From Staphylococcus gallinarum (lineage in GTDB: Bacteria; Bacillota; Bacilli; Staphylococcales; Staphylococcaceae), in NCBI RefSeq assembly GCF_000875895.1, contig NZ_JXCF01000256.1, forward strand, positions 248,001 to 312,000: DNA of 64,000 bases, read 5' to 3'. How positions within the stretch are numbered: the stretch's first letter is position 1; every line of letters starts with the position of its first letter. The notes under the pieces were generated by a model. It was given only the letters and a program-made list of their open reading frames with translations, did not search any database and was not told where the DNA came from. Shown here piece after piece: positions 1 to 9,197 of the stretch. The position numbers and the translations under genes were made by a program.

Positions 1-1020
1 AACTGCTTCTACCTCTGGAAAATCCCTTTTAAGTTGTTTATATAATGGTAAGCTCGTATTCAAAGCAATTAGATAATCAATTTCAGTCCATGGCATACCA
101 AGATATAAATTTTCAAAAATAGGATTATCTCTATGAGTGATTTTTGTAATTTTAACTACTGGTTGTTGTCTTGATCCAGAATAACTACCTGGAAACTCAC
201 CAAATGGTCCTTCAATCTCACGTTTTCGTGGTTCAATATAACCTTCCAAAACAATTTCACTTCTCGCAGGTATGTCTAAATGACCGTCTTCCGTTTTTGT
301 TAATTCAATAGGTTCACCTTTAAGTGCCCCAGCAAAATCATATTCGGATTGTACGTATTCAATTGGAGTACTAGCCATAAAACTAAGTACAGGATCATTA
401 CCTAAACAAATAGCAATCGGTAATGGTTCATCACGTTCTTCAGCATGTTGTAAATGCACTGCAATGTCATGAAATGGTAAAGGTTGTATACCTACCTTAT
501 CCTTTCCTTTAACTTGAACACGATAAGTTCCTGCGTTTTGTTCTTCATAATTATCTGGTTTATCTGGATCTTTACTCACAATCAAGGCTTTTGATAAATA
601 ATAACCTGCATCATATTCATTGATTCTGAATAAAGGTAATACATCAAATAAGTTAATTCCGTCTTCCTCTGAAATTATGTTCTCTTTAACTGGGGATTGC
701 TCTCGTTCAATCCATTTTGGCTTAATTGGATATTTTTCCCATTTTTCTTTTAAAGCAAAAAACTGATCCTTAATGGAAGTATTTTTAGGTAAATTCAACA
801 TCAATGCATGATTTTGCCAACTTCCATGTACATTTAATACTACTGGCGTATGATAACCTCTAACATTCTCTACTAGTACAGCTGGCGCACTATCTAAATC
901 CGGTGCATTACGCCCTATAGCACTTAAATCCGGTTCAGGCATAACTTCATCAGTTATTTTAACTAACTGCTGTTCTTTTTCTAATACTTTTAAAAATCCT
1001 CTTAAATCTTGATATGCCAT
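1..1020 (-). CDS. UbiD-family decarboxylase (BsdC-like), 3' end outside window
   Basis: This is the first 340 codons of a UbiD-family decarboxylase; the C-terminus lies beyond the left edge. It starts ATG at 1018-1020 behind an AAAGAAAGGAAG ribosome binding site and reads MAYQDLRGFLKVLEKE. The segment EGPFGEFPGSYSG carries the acidic pair of the family's active site. UbiD enzymes use prenylated FMN, made by UbiX, for reversible non-oxidative decarboxylation of aromatic acids. The UbiX gene ends 16 bp upstream, so the two form an operon, as in bsdBC (yclBC) of Bacillus, where salicylate or hydroxybenzoates are substrates. A small bsdD gene would be expected further downstream, outside the window. 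The family is seen directly; the substrate is inferred. Confidence 0.9.
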   Translation of the reverse strand, partial: MAYQDLRGFLKVLEKEQQLVKITDEVMPEPDLSAIGRNAPDLDSAPAVLVENVRGYHTPVVLNVHGSWQNHALMLNLPKNTSIKDQFFALKEKWEKYPIKPKWIEREQSPVKENIISEEDGINLFDVLPLFRINEYDAGYYLSKALIVSKDPDKPDNYEEQNAGTYRVQVKGKDKVGIQPLPFHDIAVHLQHAEERDEPLPIAICLGNDPVLSFMASTPIEYVQSEYDFAGALKGEPIELTKTEDGHLDIPARSEIVLEGYIEPRKREIEGPFGEFPGSYSGSRQQPVVKITKITHRDNPIFENLYLGMPWTEIDYLIALNTSLPLYKQLKRDFPEVEAV

Positions 1021-1036
1021 TATTAACTTCCTTTCT

Positions 1037-1630
1037 TTATGTTATAGCTCTTTTTAAATTTCTCTTTTTAAAACCTGTCCATATTTTATCTTCAGGCAAT
1101 TGATGAATGTTAAATTGAGATAATAATCGAAATACAATATGATCTATCATTTCATTTAAATCTAAAGGATGATTGTAAAATGCGGGCATTGGAGGAAAAA
1201 TAGATACACCCATTTGCGATAGTTTTAGCATATGTTCTAGATGAATAGCATTCAATGGTGTTTCCCTAGTCATCAATAATAATTGTTTACGCTCTTTCAA
1301 TATGACATCTGCCGCACGAGTAATAAGATTATCGGCAAGACCTAAACTTATTGAAGCTAAAGATTTCATACTACATGGAGCAACAATCATGCCATCAATA
1401 TTAAAAGATCCACTAGAAATTGCAGCGCCTAAATCACTTGGGGAATAAGAATAATCAGCTATTGATTTCACTTCATCAACGCTATACTCTGTTTCCTCAA
1501 CAATAGTAGTAACAGCCCACTTAGACAATACTAAATGCGTTTCAACATCTTCTACCTGATTTAATACTTCTAATAAACGAATGCCAAATATTGCACCCGT
1601 AGCTCCGGAAATACCTATTATCAATTTCAT
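1037..1630 (-). CDS. UbiX-family flavin prenyltransferase (BsdB-like)
   Basis: This 197-residue protein is a UbiX/Pad1 flavin prenyltransferase. It attaches a dimethylallyl group to FMN to make the cofactor of the UbiD decarboxylase encoded just downstream. The N-terminal MKLIIGISGATG nucleotide-binding motif and the central APCSMKSLASISLGLADNLI segment are family hallmarks. An ORF six codons longer exists, but the AAAGGAGT ribosome binding site lies just upstream of the ATG at 1628-1630, which decides the start. It is the first gene of the ubiX-ubiD operon and is transcribed away from a LysR regulator, the arrangement of the phenolic acid decarboxylase locus of Bacillus. Confidence 0.92.
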   Translation of the reverse strand: MKLIIGISGATGAIFGIRLLEVLNQVEDVETHLVLSKWAVTTIVEETEYSVDEVKSIADYSYSPSDLGAAISSGSFNIDGMIVAPCSMKSLASISLGLADNLITRAADVILKERKQLLLMTRETPLNAIHLEHMLKLSQMGVSIFPPMPAFYNHPLDLNEMIDHIVFRLLSQFNIHQLPEDKIWTGFKKRNLKRAIT

Positions 1631-1680
1631 GTAAAAGACTCCTTTCATTCATTAGTATAAATCGACATACTATAATACAA

Positions 1681-1702
1681 TAAATATATATTAAATATAT
1701 AT
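1681..1702. promoter_or_regulatory. AT-rich 11-bp direct repeat in the ubiX/LysR divergent promoter
   Basis: The sequence TAAATATATAT occurs twice head to tail between the divergent ubiX and LysR genes. The 11-bp period puts both copies on one face of the helix. LysR regulators typically bind AT-rich T-N11-A sites in such shared promoters, so this is the likely operator region. Binding is inferred. Confidence 0.4.
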
Positions 1703-1736
1703 TAGATACTTTTTGAGTATTAAAAGGAGTGGCAAA

Positions 1737-2618
1737 ATGGAATTAAGACATTTACGTTATTTTTTAGCAATTGCCAAAGCAGGGAGTATCTCAAGTGCAG
1801 CAGAGATATTACACATCGCTCAACCGCCTTTAAGTAGACAATTAAAAGATTTGGAAAGAGAATTAGGATTTGAATTATTTGAAAGAAATAAGAAAAGAAA
1901 GGTACAACTCACTGATCAAGGGCGATTTTTTGTTAATAAAGCACAACTCATCTTGAATACAATAGATGATTCAGTAATGGAGACCCAAGAATTCCATGAG
2001 CAGGTAGAGCAATCATTAGCTATCGGTACTACAATATATAGTTCAAATAAAATGTTTGAACAGATTGAACAGTTCAAACAACTATATACAGATGTTCGTT
2101 TTAACATTTGGGAATCTGATAGCATTAATATTATTAAACTTTTAAATGAACGAAAATTAGATATCGCTTATATCAACGAAACCATACAAAACAATACTAT
2201 ACACAGCAAACATATTCACACCGACCAGTGTGTATGTATTATCCCTCAAAACATAGCACAACATATAACAGAAGAGATAATTTCATTAGAAGTATTAGCT
2301 CAGTTACCACTAGTTTTATTAATCTCTGATACAGAGTCAGGACTCCACAAACAGATACTCAATACTTTTCATGCTCATCAACTTTCAGCAAATATATTGT
2401 GCGAATGCCATGATTCATCAATATTAATGCAAATATTATCAAAAGGATTTGGTGTGACCATCTTACCTTATAATTCAATTACGCCTGATATTTTAGATCA
2501 TTATGTAGTAAAGGAAATTGAAGGTCATCCATGGACCACAACAACTAATTTAATTTGGCGTAAAAATAGTTATCTCCCTAAAATGGTACAAGCTTTTCTA
2601 CATCAACATGATGATTAA
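1737..2618 (+). CDS. LysR-family regulator, probable activator of the ubiX-ubiD operon
   Basis: This 293-residue protein has the LysR winged helix-turn-helix at the N-terminus (MELRHLRYFLAIAKAGSISS, then AAEILHIAQPPLSRQLKDLE) and a periplasmic-binding-protein-like effector domain behind it. The start is set by AAAAGGAGT ending 7 bp before the ATG at 1737; an ORF eight codons longer exists but has no ribosome binding site. It is divergent from the UbiX/UbiD decarboxylase genes, as BsdA is from bsdBCD in Bacillus, where salicylate induces the operon. Autoregulation and activation by a phenolic acid are therefore likely but inferred. A hairpin terminator follows at 2651-2680. Confidence 0.85.
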   Translation: MELRHLRYFLAIAKAGSISSAAEILHIAQPPLSRQLKDLERELGFELFERNKKRKVQLTDQGRFFVNKAQLILNTIDDSVMETQEFHEQVEQSLAIGTTIYSSNKMFEQIEQFKQLYTDVRFNIWESDSINIIKLLNERKLDIAYINETIQNNTIHSKHIHTDQCVCIIPQNIAQHITEEIISLEVLAQLPLVLLISDTESGLHKQILNTFHAHQLSANILCECHDSSILMQILSKGFGVTILPYNSITPDILDHYVVKEIEGHPWTTTTNLIWRKNSYLPKMVQAFLHQHDD

Positions 2619-2650
2619 AATTACGGTCAATCATGCTATTACCACAAAAA

Positions 2651-2680
2651 TGACGGAAATCAAAAACATGATTTCCGTCA
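2651..2680. terminator. Bidirectional intrinsic terminator
   Basis: A perfect 12-bp stem TGACGGAAATCA/TGATTTCCGTCA encloses a 6-base loop. On the minus strand it runs into TTTTTGTGG. It separates the convergent LysR gene and the VOC/PhnB gene and can serve both. Confidence 0.8.
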
Positions 2681-2699
2681 ACTTAGTTATCTCATTATT

Positions 2700-3122
2700 T
2701 TATTGTTCATTTTGTGGATATGTGTAATTTAAATCCCAACCAATATTGTATTTATCAACTAGTTTGGCATATTTTGCACCCCAAAACATATCTGCAAGTT
2801 CAATATAAACTTGGGCGTCTTCCTTTAACTGCTCATAGGCCGTTGTTACAGCTTCTTCACTATCAAATTCTAATACAATATAAACATTTCTATCCTTTAT
2901 AGCCGCTTGGTCATTTTTCGGAATATCAGACAACATAAATGTTTGACCATCAATATCTAATTGCGAATGTATAATACGGTCTGGATCGTCTGCTGACGTT
3001 TCATTAGCTTCGCCATAGGTCATTATGCCCTTTATATTTCCGTCTAACGCTTTACTATAAAAGTCTAGCGCTTCTTTACAGTTTCCATTAAAAAATAAAT
3101 ATGGTGTGACATTTTGCAACAT
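2700..3122 (-). CDS. VOC superfamily protein, PhnB/3-demethylubiquinone methyltransferase-like
   Basis: This 140-residue protein belongs to the vicinal-oxygen-chelate (glyoxalase/bleomycin-resistance) fold, in the PhnB-like branch. It reads MLQNVTPYLFFNGNCKEALDF at the start, with later FWGAKYAKLVDKYNIGWDLN, the usual ending of this branch. Members are cytosolic metalloenzymes or ligand-binding proteins with poorly defined substrates, and no specific reaction can be assigned here. The start is the ATG at 3120-3122, seven bases behind AAAGGAGT; a start three codons upstream lacks a ribosome binding site. The gene stands alone between terminators or regulatory DNA. Confidence 0.8.
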   Translation of the reverse strand: MLQNVTPYLFFNGNCKEALDFYSKALDGNIKGIMTYGEANETSADDPDRIIHSQLDIDGQTFMLSDIPKNDQAAIKDRNVYIVLEFDSEEAVTTAYEQLKEDAQVYIELADMFWGAKYAKLVDKYNIGWDLNYTYPQNEQ

Positions 3123-3231
3123 AAAACCCACTCCTTTGTGATAATTTATTTTAAATGTTGCATTATATCCTTACCCATTTAACATTAATAATCACCTAAT
3201 ATTTCCAATATTTATCCAACAAACTATTATT

Positions 3232-4047
3232 TTATAAAAATTGTTCAATATAAAATGCTGATTCTTCAATAGATTTATATTCTGTATTGATTACCCGAGC
3301 ATTTAATTTAGCAAAAATTTCTTCTGCATAGAGCAATTCTTCTCTAATTCGCTCGACACTATTATAATTCGTCGGTCCATGTAAACCTAAAACCTTAACA
3401 CGTTCATTTCTAATATTTAAAATATACTCTGGACTTGTAGTGAGTCCAAAAACCTTTAAATTTTTAAAATTAAATACTTCATCTGGAATCTCTACCTCTG
3501 GAACTAACGGAATATTCGCTACTTTATAACCTTTATTGGCTAGATACATACTGAGCGGTGTCTTCGATGTTCTAGACACTCCGACAATCAATGCATCCGC
3601 TTCGCCAATAGCTTCATAGTGTTTACCATCATCATATTTCACTGAATATTCGATCGCTGCTATACGTTTAAAATATTGCTCATCTAACTTTCGTAATGCA
3701 CCACTTTCCAATATTGGATTTGAGTGTGTACGATTTTGAATAATATGAATTAAGTCAGACATATAATCCACATAAGGAATGTGATGTTCTACTGCATAGG
3801 ATTGGCCTATACGATTAAATTCTGGGTTTACTAAGGTAGTTACAACAATGGCTGCATGTGTGTTTGCCCTTTCTAATATTCGAAGTAATTCCTCTTCACC
3901 TTTAATATAAGGGAATTTCTTAATTTCAACTTCTGCAATATCTGGGAATTGTGACAGTGTTGCATGGATCATACGCTGCGCTGTTTCCCCAATTGAATCT
4001 GAAATCACAAATATAATGAGCTTACCGTTATTTTGTACGTTAGACAT
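3232..4047 (-). CDS. Pyruvate phosphate dikinase regulatory protein (bifunctional Ser/Thr kinase/phosphorylase, DUF299)
   Basis: This 271-residue protein is the PPDK/PEP-synthase regulatory protein family (YqfL/PpsR). It inactivates the dikinase by ADP-dependent phosphorylation of a threonine near the catalytic histidine and reactivates it by phosphate-dependent phosphorolysis. The N-terminal GKLIIFVISDSIGETAQRM and the P-loop-like GVSRTSKTPLS are the family signatures. The ATG at 4045-4047 overlaps the last 8 bp of ppdK, with a GAAGGCGG ribosome binding site inside that gene, so the two are translationally linked. A longer ORF running 28 codons further into ppdK was rejected because it adds no homologous sequence. 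Confidence 0.9.
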   Translation of the reverse strand: MSNVQNNGKLIIFVISDSIGETAQRMIHATLSQFPDIAEVEIKKFPYIKGEEELLRILERANTHAAIVVTTLVNPEFNRIGQSYAVEHHIPYVDYMSDLIHIIQNRTHSNPILESGALRKLDEQYFKRIAAIEYSVKYDDGKHYEAIGEADALIVGVSRTSKTPLSMYLANKGYKVANIPLVPEVEIPDEVFNFKNLKVFGLTTSPEYILNIRNERVKVLGLHGPTNYNSVERIREELLYAEEIFAKLNARVINTEYKSIEESAFYIEQFL

Positions 4048-6673
4048 TGATTCTACCGCCTTCAACTTCACTTTGTGCTGTTGATAATAAGGCTCCTGGC
4101 ACTCTAAAAGGAGAACAAGATACATAATCAATAGACAGCTGATTGAAGTATGCTATTGATTTACTATCTCCACCTAATTCACCACAAACGCCAATTTTAA
4201 GCTGTGGATTTACTTCCTTTGCCTGTTGTACAGCTAATTTAATTAATGCCCCAACCCCGTCAATATCTATCGTTTGGAATGGGTCAATCTCTAAGATACC
4301 TTGTTCAGTGTATTGGTTGATAAACTTACCTGCATCATCTCTTGAAAAGCCATACGTTAACTGTGTTAAATCATTGGTACCAAAACTGAAAAAGTCACAT
4401 GTTTTCGCCAATTGATCAGCAATGAGACACGCTCTAGGCGTTTCAATCATTGTTCCAATTAAATACGGTATGGAAACATCAGCCTCATTCTGTAACCGAT
4501 CGATACACTCAATAATTTGTTGTTTCAATATTTCAAACTCAGCCACTGTGGATACGAGTGGTATCATAATTTCAGGTTTAGTATCTACACCTTGCTGTTT
4601 TAACTTTATCGCACTCCCTATAATAGCTTCTACTTGCATAACATATAACTCAGGATACGTTATAGCCAAGCGACATCCTCTATGACCGAGCATCGGGTTG
4701 ACTTCTTCTAATTGACCGATATATTGTTCAAGTACTGGCACAGTAACGTCAAGTTGATTTGCTACATTCACCTTTTCTTCTTGAGAATGAGGTAAAAATT
4801 CATGCAATGGAGGATCTAATAATCTAATAATCGTAGGTCTATCGCCAGATAATTTCAAAATATGCTCAAAGTCTTCACATTGGTAATCACGTATTTTATT
4901 GAGTGCTGAAATGCGAGATACCTGACTATCTGCTAAAATAAAACGTCTCATTTCTACTAAACGTTCAGGACCAAAGAACATATGCTCAGTTCTTACCAAT
5001 CCTATACCTGTGGCACCAAATTGATAACCGACTTCGATATCTTGTGGCGTTTCAGCGTTCATGCGTACATTTAATCTAGCCACCTCTTCTGACCATTGCA
5101 TAAACTGATTAAATGCTTCGCTACGTTCTGCTTTCATGGTAGCGACCTTTCCTAAATATAAATCACCTTTTGCACCATCCACTGATACAACGTCGCCTTC
5201 AAACAATTTACCTCCAGGATAAGAAACCACCTTGTCTTTAATGTTAATTTCTAATTCTGCACAACCAGTGACGCAACATTTTCCCATACCCCGAGCAACA
5301 ACTGCTGCATGAGATGTCATACCACCATGTGTCGTTACAATTGCTTCACTTGCCACCATACCTTCAATATCTTCCGGCGATGTTTCAGGTCGCATGAGGA
5401 TTACCTTCTCACCTATTTCAGCTTGGATTTTAGCTTCTTCTGCAGAAAATACAATCTTCCCGCTACTAGCACCTGGACTTGCTGGCAACCCTGACTTTGA
5501 AATGACCGTAGCTTCAGCAAGTGCAACTTCATCAAAGTTAGGATGTAACAATTGATCTATTGACTTAACATCGACATTTTGCACAGCAGTTTCTTTAGAA
5601 ATCACACCTTCATTGACTAAATCAACTGCTATATGAATGGCTGCATTTGCCGTACGTTTACCATTACGTGTTTGCAAAATATATAATTGTTCATTTTCAA
5701 TTGTAAATTCAATATCTTGCATATCTTTGTAATGCGTTTCTAATTTTTGTGATACCTCTACAAATTGTTGATGAACTTCTGGCATCTGCTCCTTTAATAC
5801 ATTGATATCTAATGGTGTTCTAATACCTGCAACTACATCTTCACCTTGTGCATTCAGTAAATACTCACCAAACAATTTTGCTTCGCCTGTCACAGGATTA
5901 CGTGTAAAGGCAACACCTGTTCCACTACGCGCACCACTATTACCAAACACCATTTCTTGTATGTTCACTGCTGTACCAATATCATGTGGTATATCATTTA
6001 GATTTCTATAGACTCTCGCGCGATGATTGTCCCAAGATTTGAATACTGCCTCAATCGCTTCAGTAAGTTGTTGAGTTGGTTCTTGTGGAAATGGTTTATT
6101 TGCCTCATCTAAATAAACATCCTTGTAGTAATCACATATTTCTTGTAAACCTTCGGCAGGGATGTCTGCATCATTTTGATAACCATGTTGAGCTTTATAT
6201 TGCTCAAAATATGTATCAAATGACGCCATTGGAATATCATAAACAACTTCACCAAACATCTGTAGCAACCTTCTATAACAATCATATGCAAAACGTGCAT
6301 CATCGGTCTTACGTGCCAACGTCAAAACATTTTCATCATTTAACCCTAAGTTTAAAATTGTATCCATCATACCAGGCATAGAAATTTTTGCGCCACTTCG
6401 TACAGAGACTAATAGTAAATCCGAATCTGCAGAAAATGATTTATAAGTTCGCTTTGAGAATGCTGATAATTGGTTATCTAACTCTGATAATAACTCAGCA
6501 GATAATTTCGACCCATGTTGTAAATATTCAATACATGCTTCTGTAGTAATCGTAAAACCATCTGGTACAGGTAAACCTATACGTTTCATCTCTGCTAAGT
6601 TGGCACCTTTACCTCCAAGTAAATCTTTCATTGATTTTTGACCTTCATCAAATGCATAAATATATTGTGTCAT
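4040..6673 (-). CDS. ppdK: Pyruvate, phosphate dikinase
   Basis: This 877-residue enzyme interconverts pyruvate, ATP and Pi with PEP, AMP and PPi. Three domains are visible in order: an N-terminal nucleotide-binding domain (KGANLAEMKRIGLPVPDGF, then the basic VSVRSGAKISMPGMMDTILN), a central swivelling phosphohistidine domain with GGMTSHAAVVARGMGKCCV, and a C-terminal PEP/pyruvate TIM barrel with GHRGCRLA and FGTNDLTQ. The length is typical. AGAGGTGAT precedes the ATG. Its regulatory kinase/phosphorylase follows with an 8-bp overlap, so activity is likely set by reversible threonine phosphorylation. In this setting it could feed gluconeogenesis from pyruvate or lactate. Confidence 0.97.
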   Translation of the reverse strand: MTQYIYAFDEGQKSMKDLLGGKGANLAEMKRIGLPVPDGFTITTEACIEYLQHGSKLSAELLSELDNQLSAFSKRTYKSFSADSDLLLVSVRSGAKISMPGMMDTILNLGLNDENVLTLARKTDDARFAYDCYRRLLQMFGEVVYDIPMASFDTYFEQYKAQHGYQNDADIPAEGLQEICDYYKDVYLDEANKPFPQEPTQQLTEAIEAVFKSWDNHRARVYRNLNDIPHDIGTAVNIQEMVFGNSGARSGTGVAFTRNPVTGEAKLFGEYLLNAQGEDVVAGIRTPLDINVLKEQMPEVHQQFVEVSQKLETHYKDMQDIEFTIENEQLYILQTRNGKRTANAAIHIAVDLVNEGVISKETAVQNVDVKSIDQLLHPNFDEVALAEATVISKSGLPASPGASSGKIVFSAEEAKIQAEIGEKVILMRPETSPEDIEGMVASEAIVTTHGGMTSHAAVVARGMGKCCVTGCAELEINIKDKVVSYPGGKLFEGDVVSVDGAKGDLYLGKVATMKAERSEAFNQFMQWSEEVARLNVRMNAETPQDIEVGYQFGATGIGLVRTEHMFFGPERLVEMRRFILADSQVSRISALNKIRDYQCEDFEHILKLSGDRPTIIRLLDPPLHEFLPHSQEEKVNVANQLDVTVPVLEQYIGQLEEVNPMLGHRGCRLAITYPELYVMQVEAIIGSAIKLKQQGVDTKPEIMIPLVSTVAEFEILKQQIIECIDRLQNEADVSIPYLIGTMIETPRACLIADQLAKTCDFFSFGTNDLTQLTYGFSRDDAGKFINQYTEQGILEIDPFQTIDIDGVGALIKLAVQQAKEVNPQLKIGVCGELGGDSKSIAYFNQLSIDYVSCSPFRVPGALLSTAQSEVEGGRINV

Positions 6674-6699
6674 ACTAAATCACCTCTAATAGTTAATAT

Positions 6700-6728
6700 G
6701 TTATACTAATTTCTATAGAGTATGTCAC
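6700..6728 (-). promoter_or_regulatory. Candidate sigma-A promoter of ppdK
   Basis: On the minus strand GTGACA and TATAAC are separated by exactly 17 bp, about 25 bp before the ppdK start codon. Confidence 0.5.
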
Positions 6729-6802
6729 ATTATCAGATGAATAACAACTAAAAAGATGAGTTTTCACACAATAGATTTATTTTTACCGTGACATTTAATT
6801 AC

Positions 6803-6915
6803 ATAAAAAAACCCAAGTAGTAAGTTACATACTACTTGGGTCGCTTCTATCAGTTCTTCGTCACTTCCTGAATGATCTCAATCATGTATCGTTTCTCAGT
6901 TTGAAAATCACCTTA
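6803..6915 (-). ncRNA. Possible small RNA upstream of ppdK
   Basis: A strong intrinsic terminator (6811-6841) on the minus strand has no coding gene in front of it. The roughly 75 bases before the hairpin are less AT-rich than the surrounding DNA and contain internal complementarity (GATTGAGATC, then TTCAGGAAGTGACGAAGAACTG). A weak promoter-like TTACAG-N16-TAATTA lies near 6920-6950. Small frames are present, such as an 11-codon ATG frame in the middle, but none has a well-placed ribosome binding site. It could be a regulatory RNA, a type I toxin locus or a leader. I do not recognise the family, and the 5' end is a guess. Confidence 0.3.
6811..6841 (-). terminator. Strong intrinsic terminator without an assigned gene
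   Basis: A perfect 12-bp stem ACCCAAGTAGTA/TACTACTTGGGT with a 7-base loop is followed on the minus strand by seven T. The nearest annotated minus-strand gene upstream starts more than 3 kb away (10445), so this terminates an unannotated transcript. Confidence 0.75.
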
Positions 6916-6924
6916 TTAAATTAA

Positions 6925-7778
6925 CTTAATTATCGTTTATTTAATTCACTGTAAGCAAGGCTACGCTTAAGTGTTCAATCTATAAAAATGAAATCTTATG
7001 TTAAAAACTGATAGTTAAATTAAATGGAAAATAGAGTGAGTTAAATAGATAGAATTCATTTGTGGTCTAAAAATTTTCAGTGTATTGTCATTCGGAAATG
7101 ACCAGCTAGAGTTAAAAATAACAAATGATAAATCACATATAATCATTAGAATTGGGAAGAAGTGGCAGGTTTGTTATCTTTACAACTCATAACGTTTGAG
7201 GAATAAATATTCAGTTCGTACAAAATATCTATTATCAAAATACTAATTTAATTAAATAACTACAATTATAGGAATCATATGCTTACATACTGCATACCTC
7301 CTCATAAATCTATAAAATTCAGGAATAAATGCATCTACCCTTGATTGTCATTACTCAACAATTCAATACCGGTATATTATTTGTGCTGATATATGCTATA
7401 GAAACGTTTCGTCTTAAAAATATTTATAATTAAATTATAGAATTATTAAGCAATAACTTAATTTAATTATATTTATTGCTAGTAATTTTGTAAAGTGATT
7501 TTAGCTTTTATTCTAAATAATCTTTCTATAGTCTAATACGGATATCGAATTATATTTATTTATTGTTTTACAGAATATAAACTGTTAGATTCTCAAAATT
7601 CACTATAATACACGTACATTAGTCCTTTATATAATCAAAATTTTCAGTAATTTTTTCATATTATTACATATCAATATTAGATTAATATCTTTAACAAATG
7701 ATATAATAATTACATTAACTTTCCAAAGGGGTTTATTAAGTTAATAATTATATAAATAAATTAAACAGGAGAATTCTT
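6925..7778. other. Long AT-rich intergenic region
   Basis: No gene is supported in this stretch. It holds a small perfect hairpin GTCATT-CGGA-AATGAC (7088-7103), an orphan ribosome-binding-site-like TGAGGAGGT on the minus strand (7296-7304) followed only by frames of eight codons or fewer, and a palindrome GAAACGTTTC (7401-7410) that only loosely fits a cre site. The right end carries the promoter of the amino-acid permease. Confidence 0.5.
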
Positions 7779-9176
7779 ATGAAAACTGAATTAAAAAGAG
7801 ATTTATCATCTAGACAGATACAGATGATAGCCTTAGGGGGAACCATAGGGGTTGCATTATTTATGGGAGCTTCAAGTACCATAAAGTGGACTGGTCCATC
7901 GGTATTAATTTCATATATGATAGCAGGAATATTTGTATTTTTAATTATGAGAGCGCTTGGAGAAATGGTATATACATATCCGGAGACTGGCTCTTTTGCT
8001 AAGTTTGCGACTGAATACATTCACCCTTCGTTTGGATACATAACAGCAAGTAGTAGTATTTTTAACTGGATAGTCGTCGGGATGAGTGAAGTCATTGCAG
8101 TCGGCACCTATATGAAATTCTGGTGGCCAGATTTACCAATTTGGATACCAGGGTTAATTGCGGTTATTATATTATTATCGGCCAATTTAATTTCTGTAAA
8201 ATGGTTTGGTGAATTTGAATTTTGGTTTGCTTTAATCAAAGTAATCACTATCATCTTAATGATTGTAGCTGGTTTAGGTATTATCATTTTTGGTTTTGGA
8301 AATGGCTTTAATCCAGTTGGCATCACCAACCTTTGGTCTAATGGCGGTTTCTTCACCAATGGTTTCAGTGGATTCTTCTTCTCACTTTCAATTGTATTTG
8401 GTTCTTATGTTGGAATTGAATTAATTGGTACTACAGCTGGAGAAGCCAAAGATCCACAAACAACGATTAAAAAATCAGTCAATAGTGTAGTTTACCGAAT
8501 ACTAATATTTTATATCGGTTCAATATTTATTATTGTTTCAGTTTATCCATGGGATGAAATAAGTTCTCTTGGTTCACCATTTGTATTAACATTTGCCAAA
8601 GTTGGAATTACTGCAGCGGCAGCCATTATAAACTTTGTTGTAATTACAGCTGCAATGTCTGGTTGTAATTCAGGCATCTTTAGTACAAGTCGATTATTGT
8701 ATACACTAGCTGAACAAGACCAAGCGCCACGTATCTTTAAGAAAGTCAACAAGAATGGCGTCCCCCACTACGCAGTCATTGCTGTATGTAGTGGAATCGT
8801 TGGCGGCGTAGTATTAAGTATTGTCTTGCCATTAATCTTAGGTAAGGATACGAACCTGTTCGTTTATGTTTACAGTGCAGGTGTAATTCCAGGATTTGTA
8901 CCATGGTTTGCAATCTTGCTAAGTCATATTGGCTTCCGTAAAAAGGAACAAATAAAAGATCACCCATTTAAGATGCCTTTTGCGCCCTATTCAAACATCA
9001 TTACAGTTATTATGTTATTAGCGGTCGTAATTGGTATGTTATTCAATCCAGATACACGTATATCTGCATTTATTGGATTAGGTTTTGTCATTTTAAATAC
9101 GAGTTATATATTGATAAAGACCAAACGTGCTCCAGCAAAACAACCGGAAATAGAAACGACATCACAAGATTTTTAA
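7779..9176 (+). CDS. APC-family amino acid permease
   Basis: This 465-residue integral membrane protein has about 12 predicted transmembrane helices. It has the amino acid-polyamine-organocation signature at the start (LSSRQIQMIALGGTIGVALF) and GEMVYTYPETGSFAKFATEY after TM2, as in the AAT subfamily (GABA, lysine, D-serine/D-alanine/glycine permeases). It should import an amino acid by proton symport, but the substrate cannot be read from sequence. ACAGGAG precedes the ATG and a strong terminator follows, so it is monocistronic. Its nearest neighbours are a CdaR-type regulator and glycerate kinase; a link (for example serine feeding glycerate) is possible but unproven. Confidence 0.9.
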   Translation: MKTELKRDLSSRQIQMIALGGTIGVALFMGASSTIKWTGPSVLISYMIAGIFVFLIMRALGEMVYTYPETGSFAKFATEYIHPSFGYITASSSIFNWIVVGMSEVIAVGTYMKFWWPDLPIWIPGLIAVIILLSANLISVKWFGEFEFWFALIKVITIILMIVAGLGIIIFGFGNGFNPVGITNLWSNGGFFTNGFSGFFFSLSIVFGSYVGIELIGTTAGEAKDPQTTIKKSVNSVVYRILIFYIGSIFIIVSVYPWDEISSLGSPFVLTFAKVGITAAAAIINFVVITAAMSGCNSGIFSTSRLLYTLAEQDQAPRIFKKVNKNGVPHYAVIAVCSGIVGGVVLSIVLPLILGKDTNLFVYVYSAGVIPGFVPWFAILLSHIGFRKKEQIKDHPFKMPFAPYSNIITVIMLLAVVIGMLFNPDTRISAFIGLGFVILNTSYILIKTKRAPAKQPEIETTSQDF

Positions 9177-9197
9177 ACCATTTATATCATACTTTAA

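Noticed and set aside
4045..4131. N-terminal extension of the PPDK regulatory protein
   Set aside because: The extra 28 codons lie within ppdK and do not resemble the family; the ATG at 4045-4047 gives the normal N-terminus.
6811..6915. T-box or metabolite riboswitch in front of ppdK
   Set aside because: No T-box AGGGTGG sequence or known riboswitch core is visible and the ppdK promoter lies downstream of the hairpin.
7401..7410. GAAACGTTTC as a cre site
   Set aside because: The flanking bases do not match TGWAANCGNTNWCA and no gene start is nearby.
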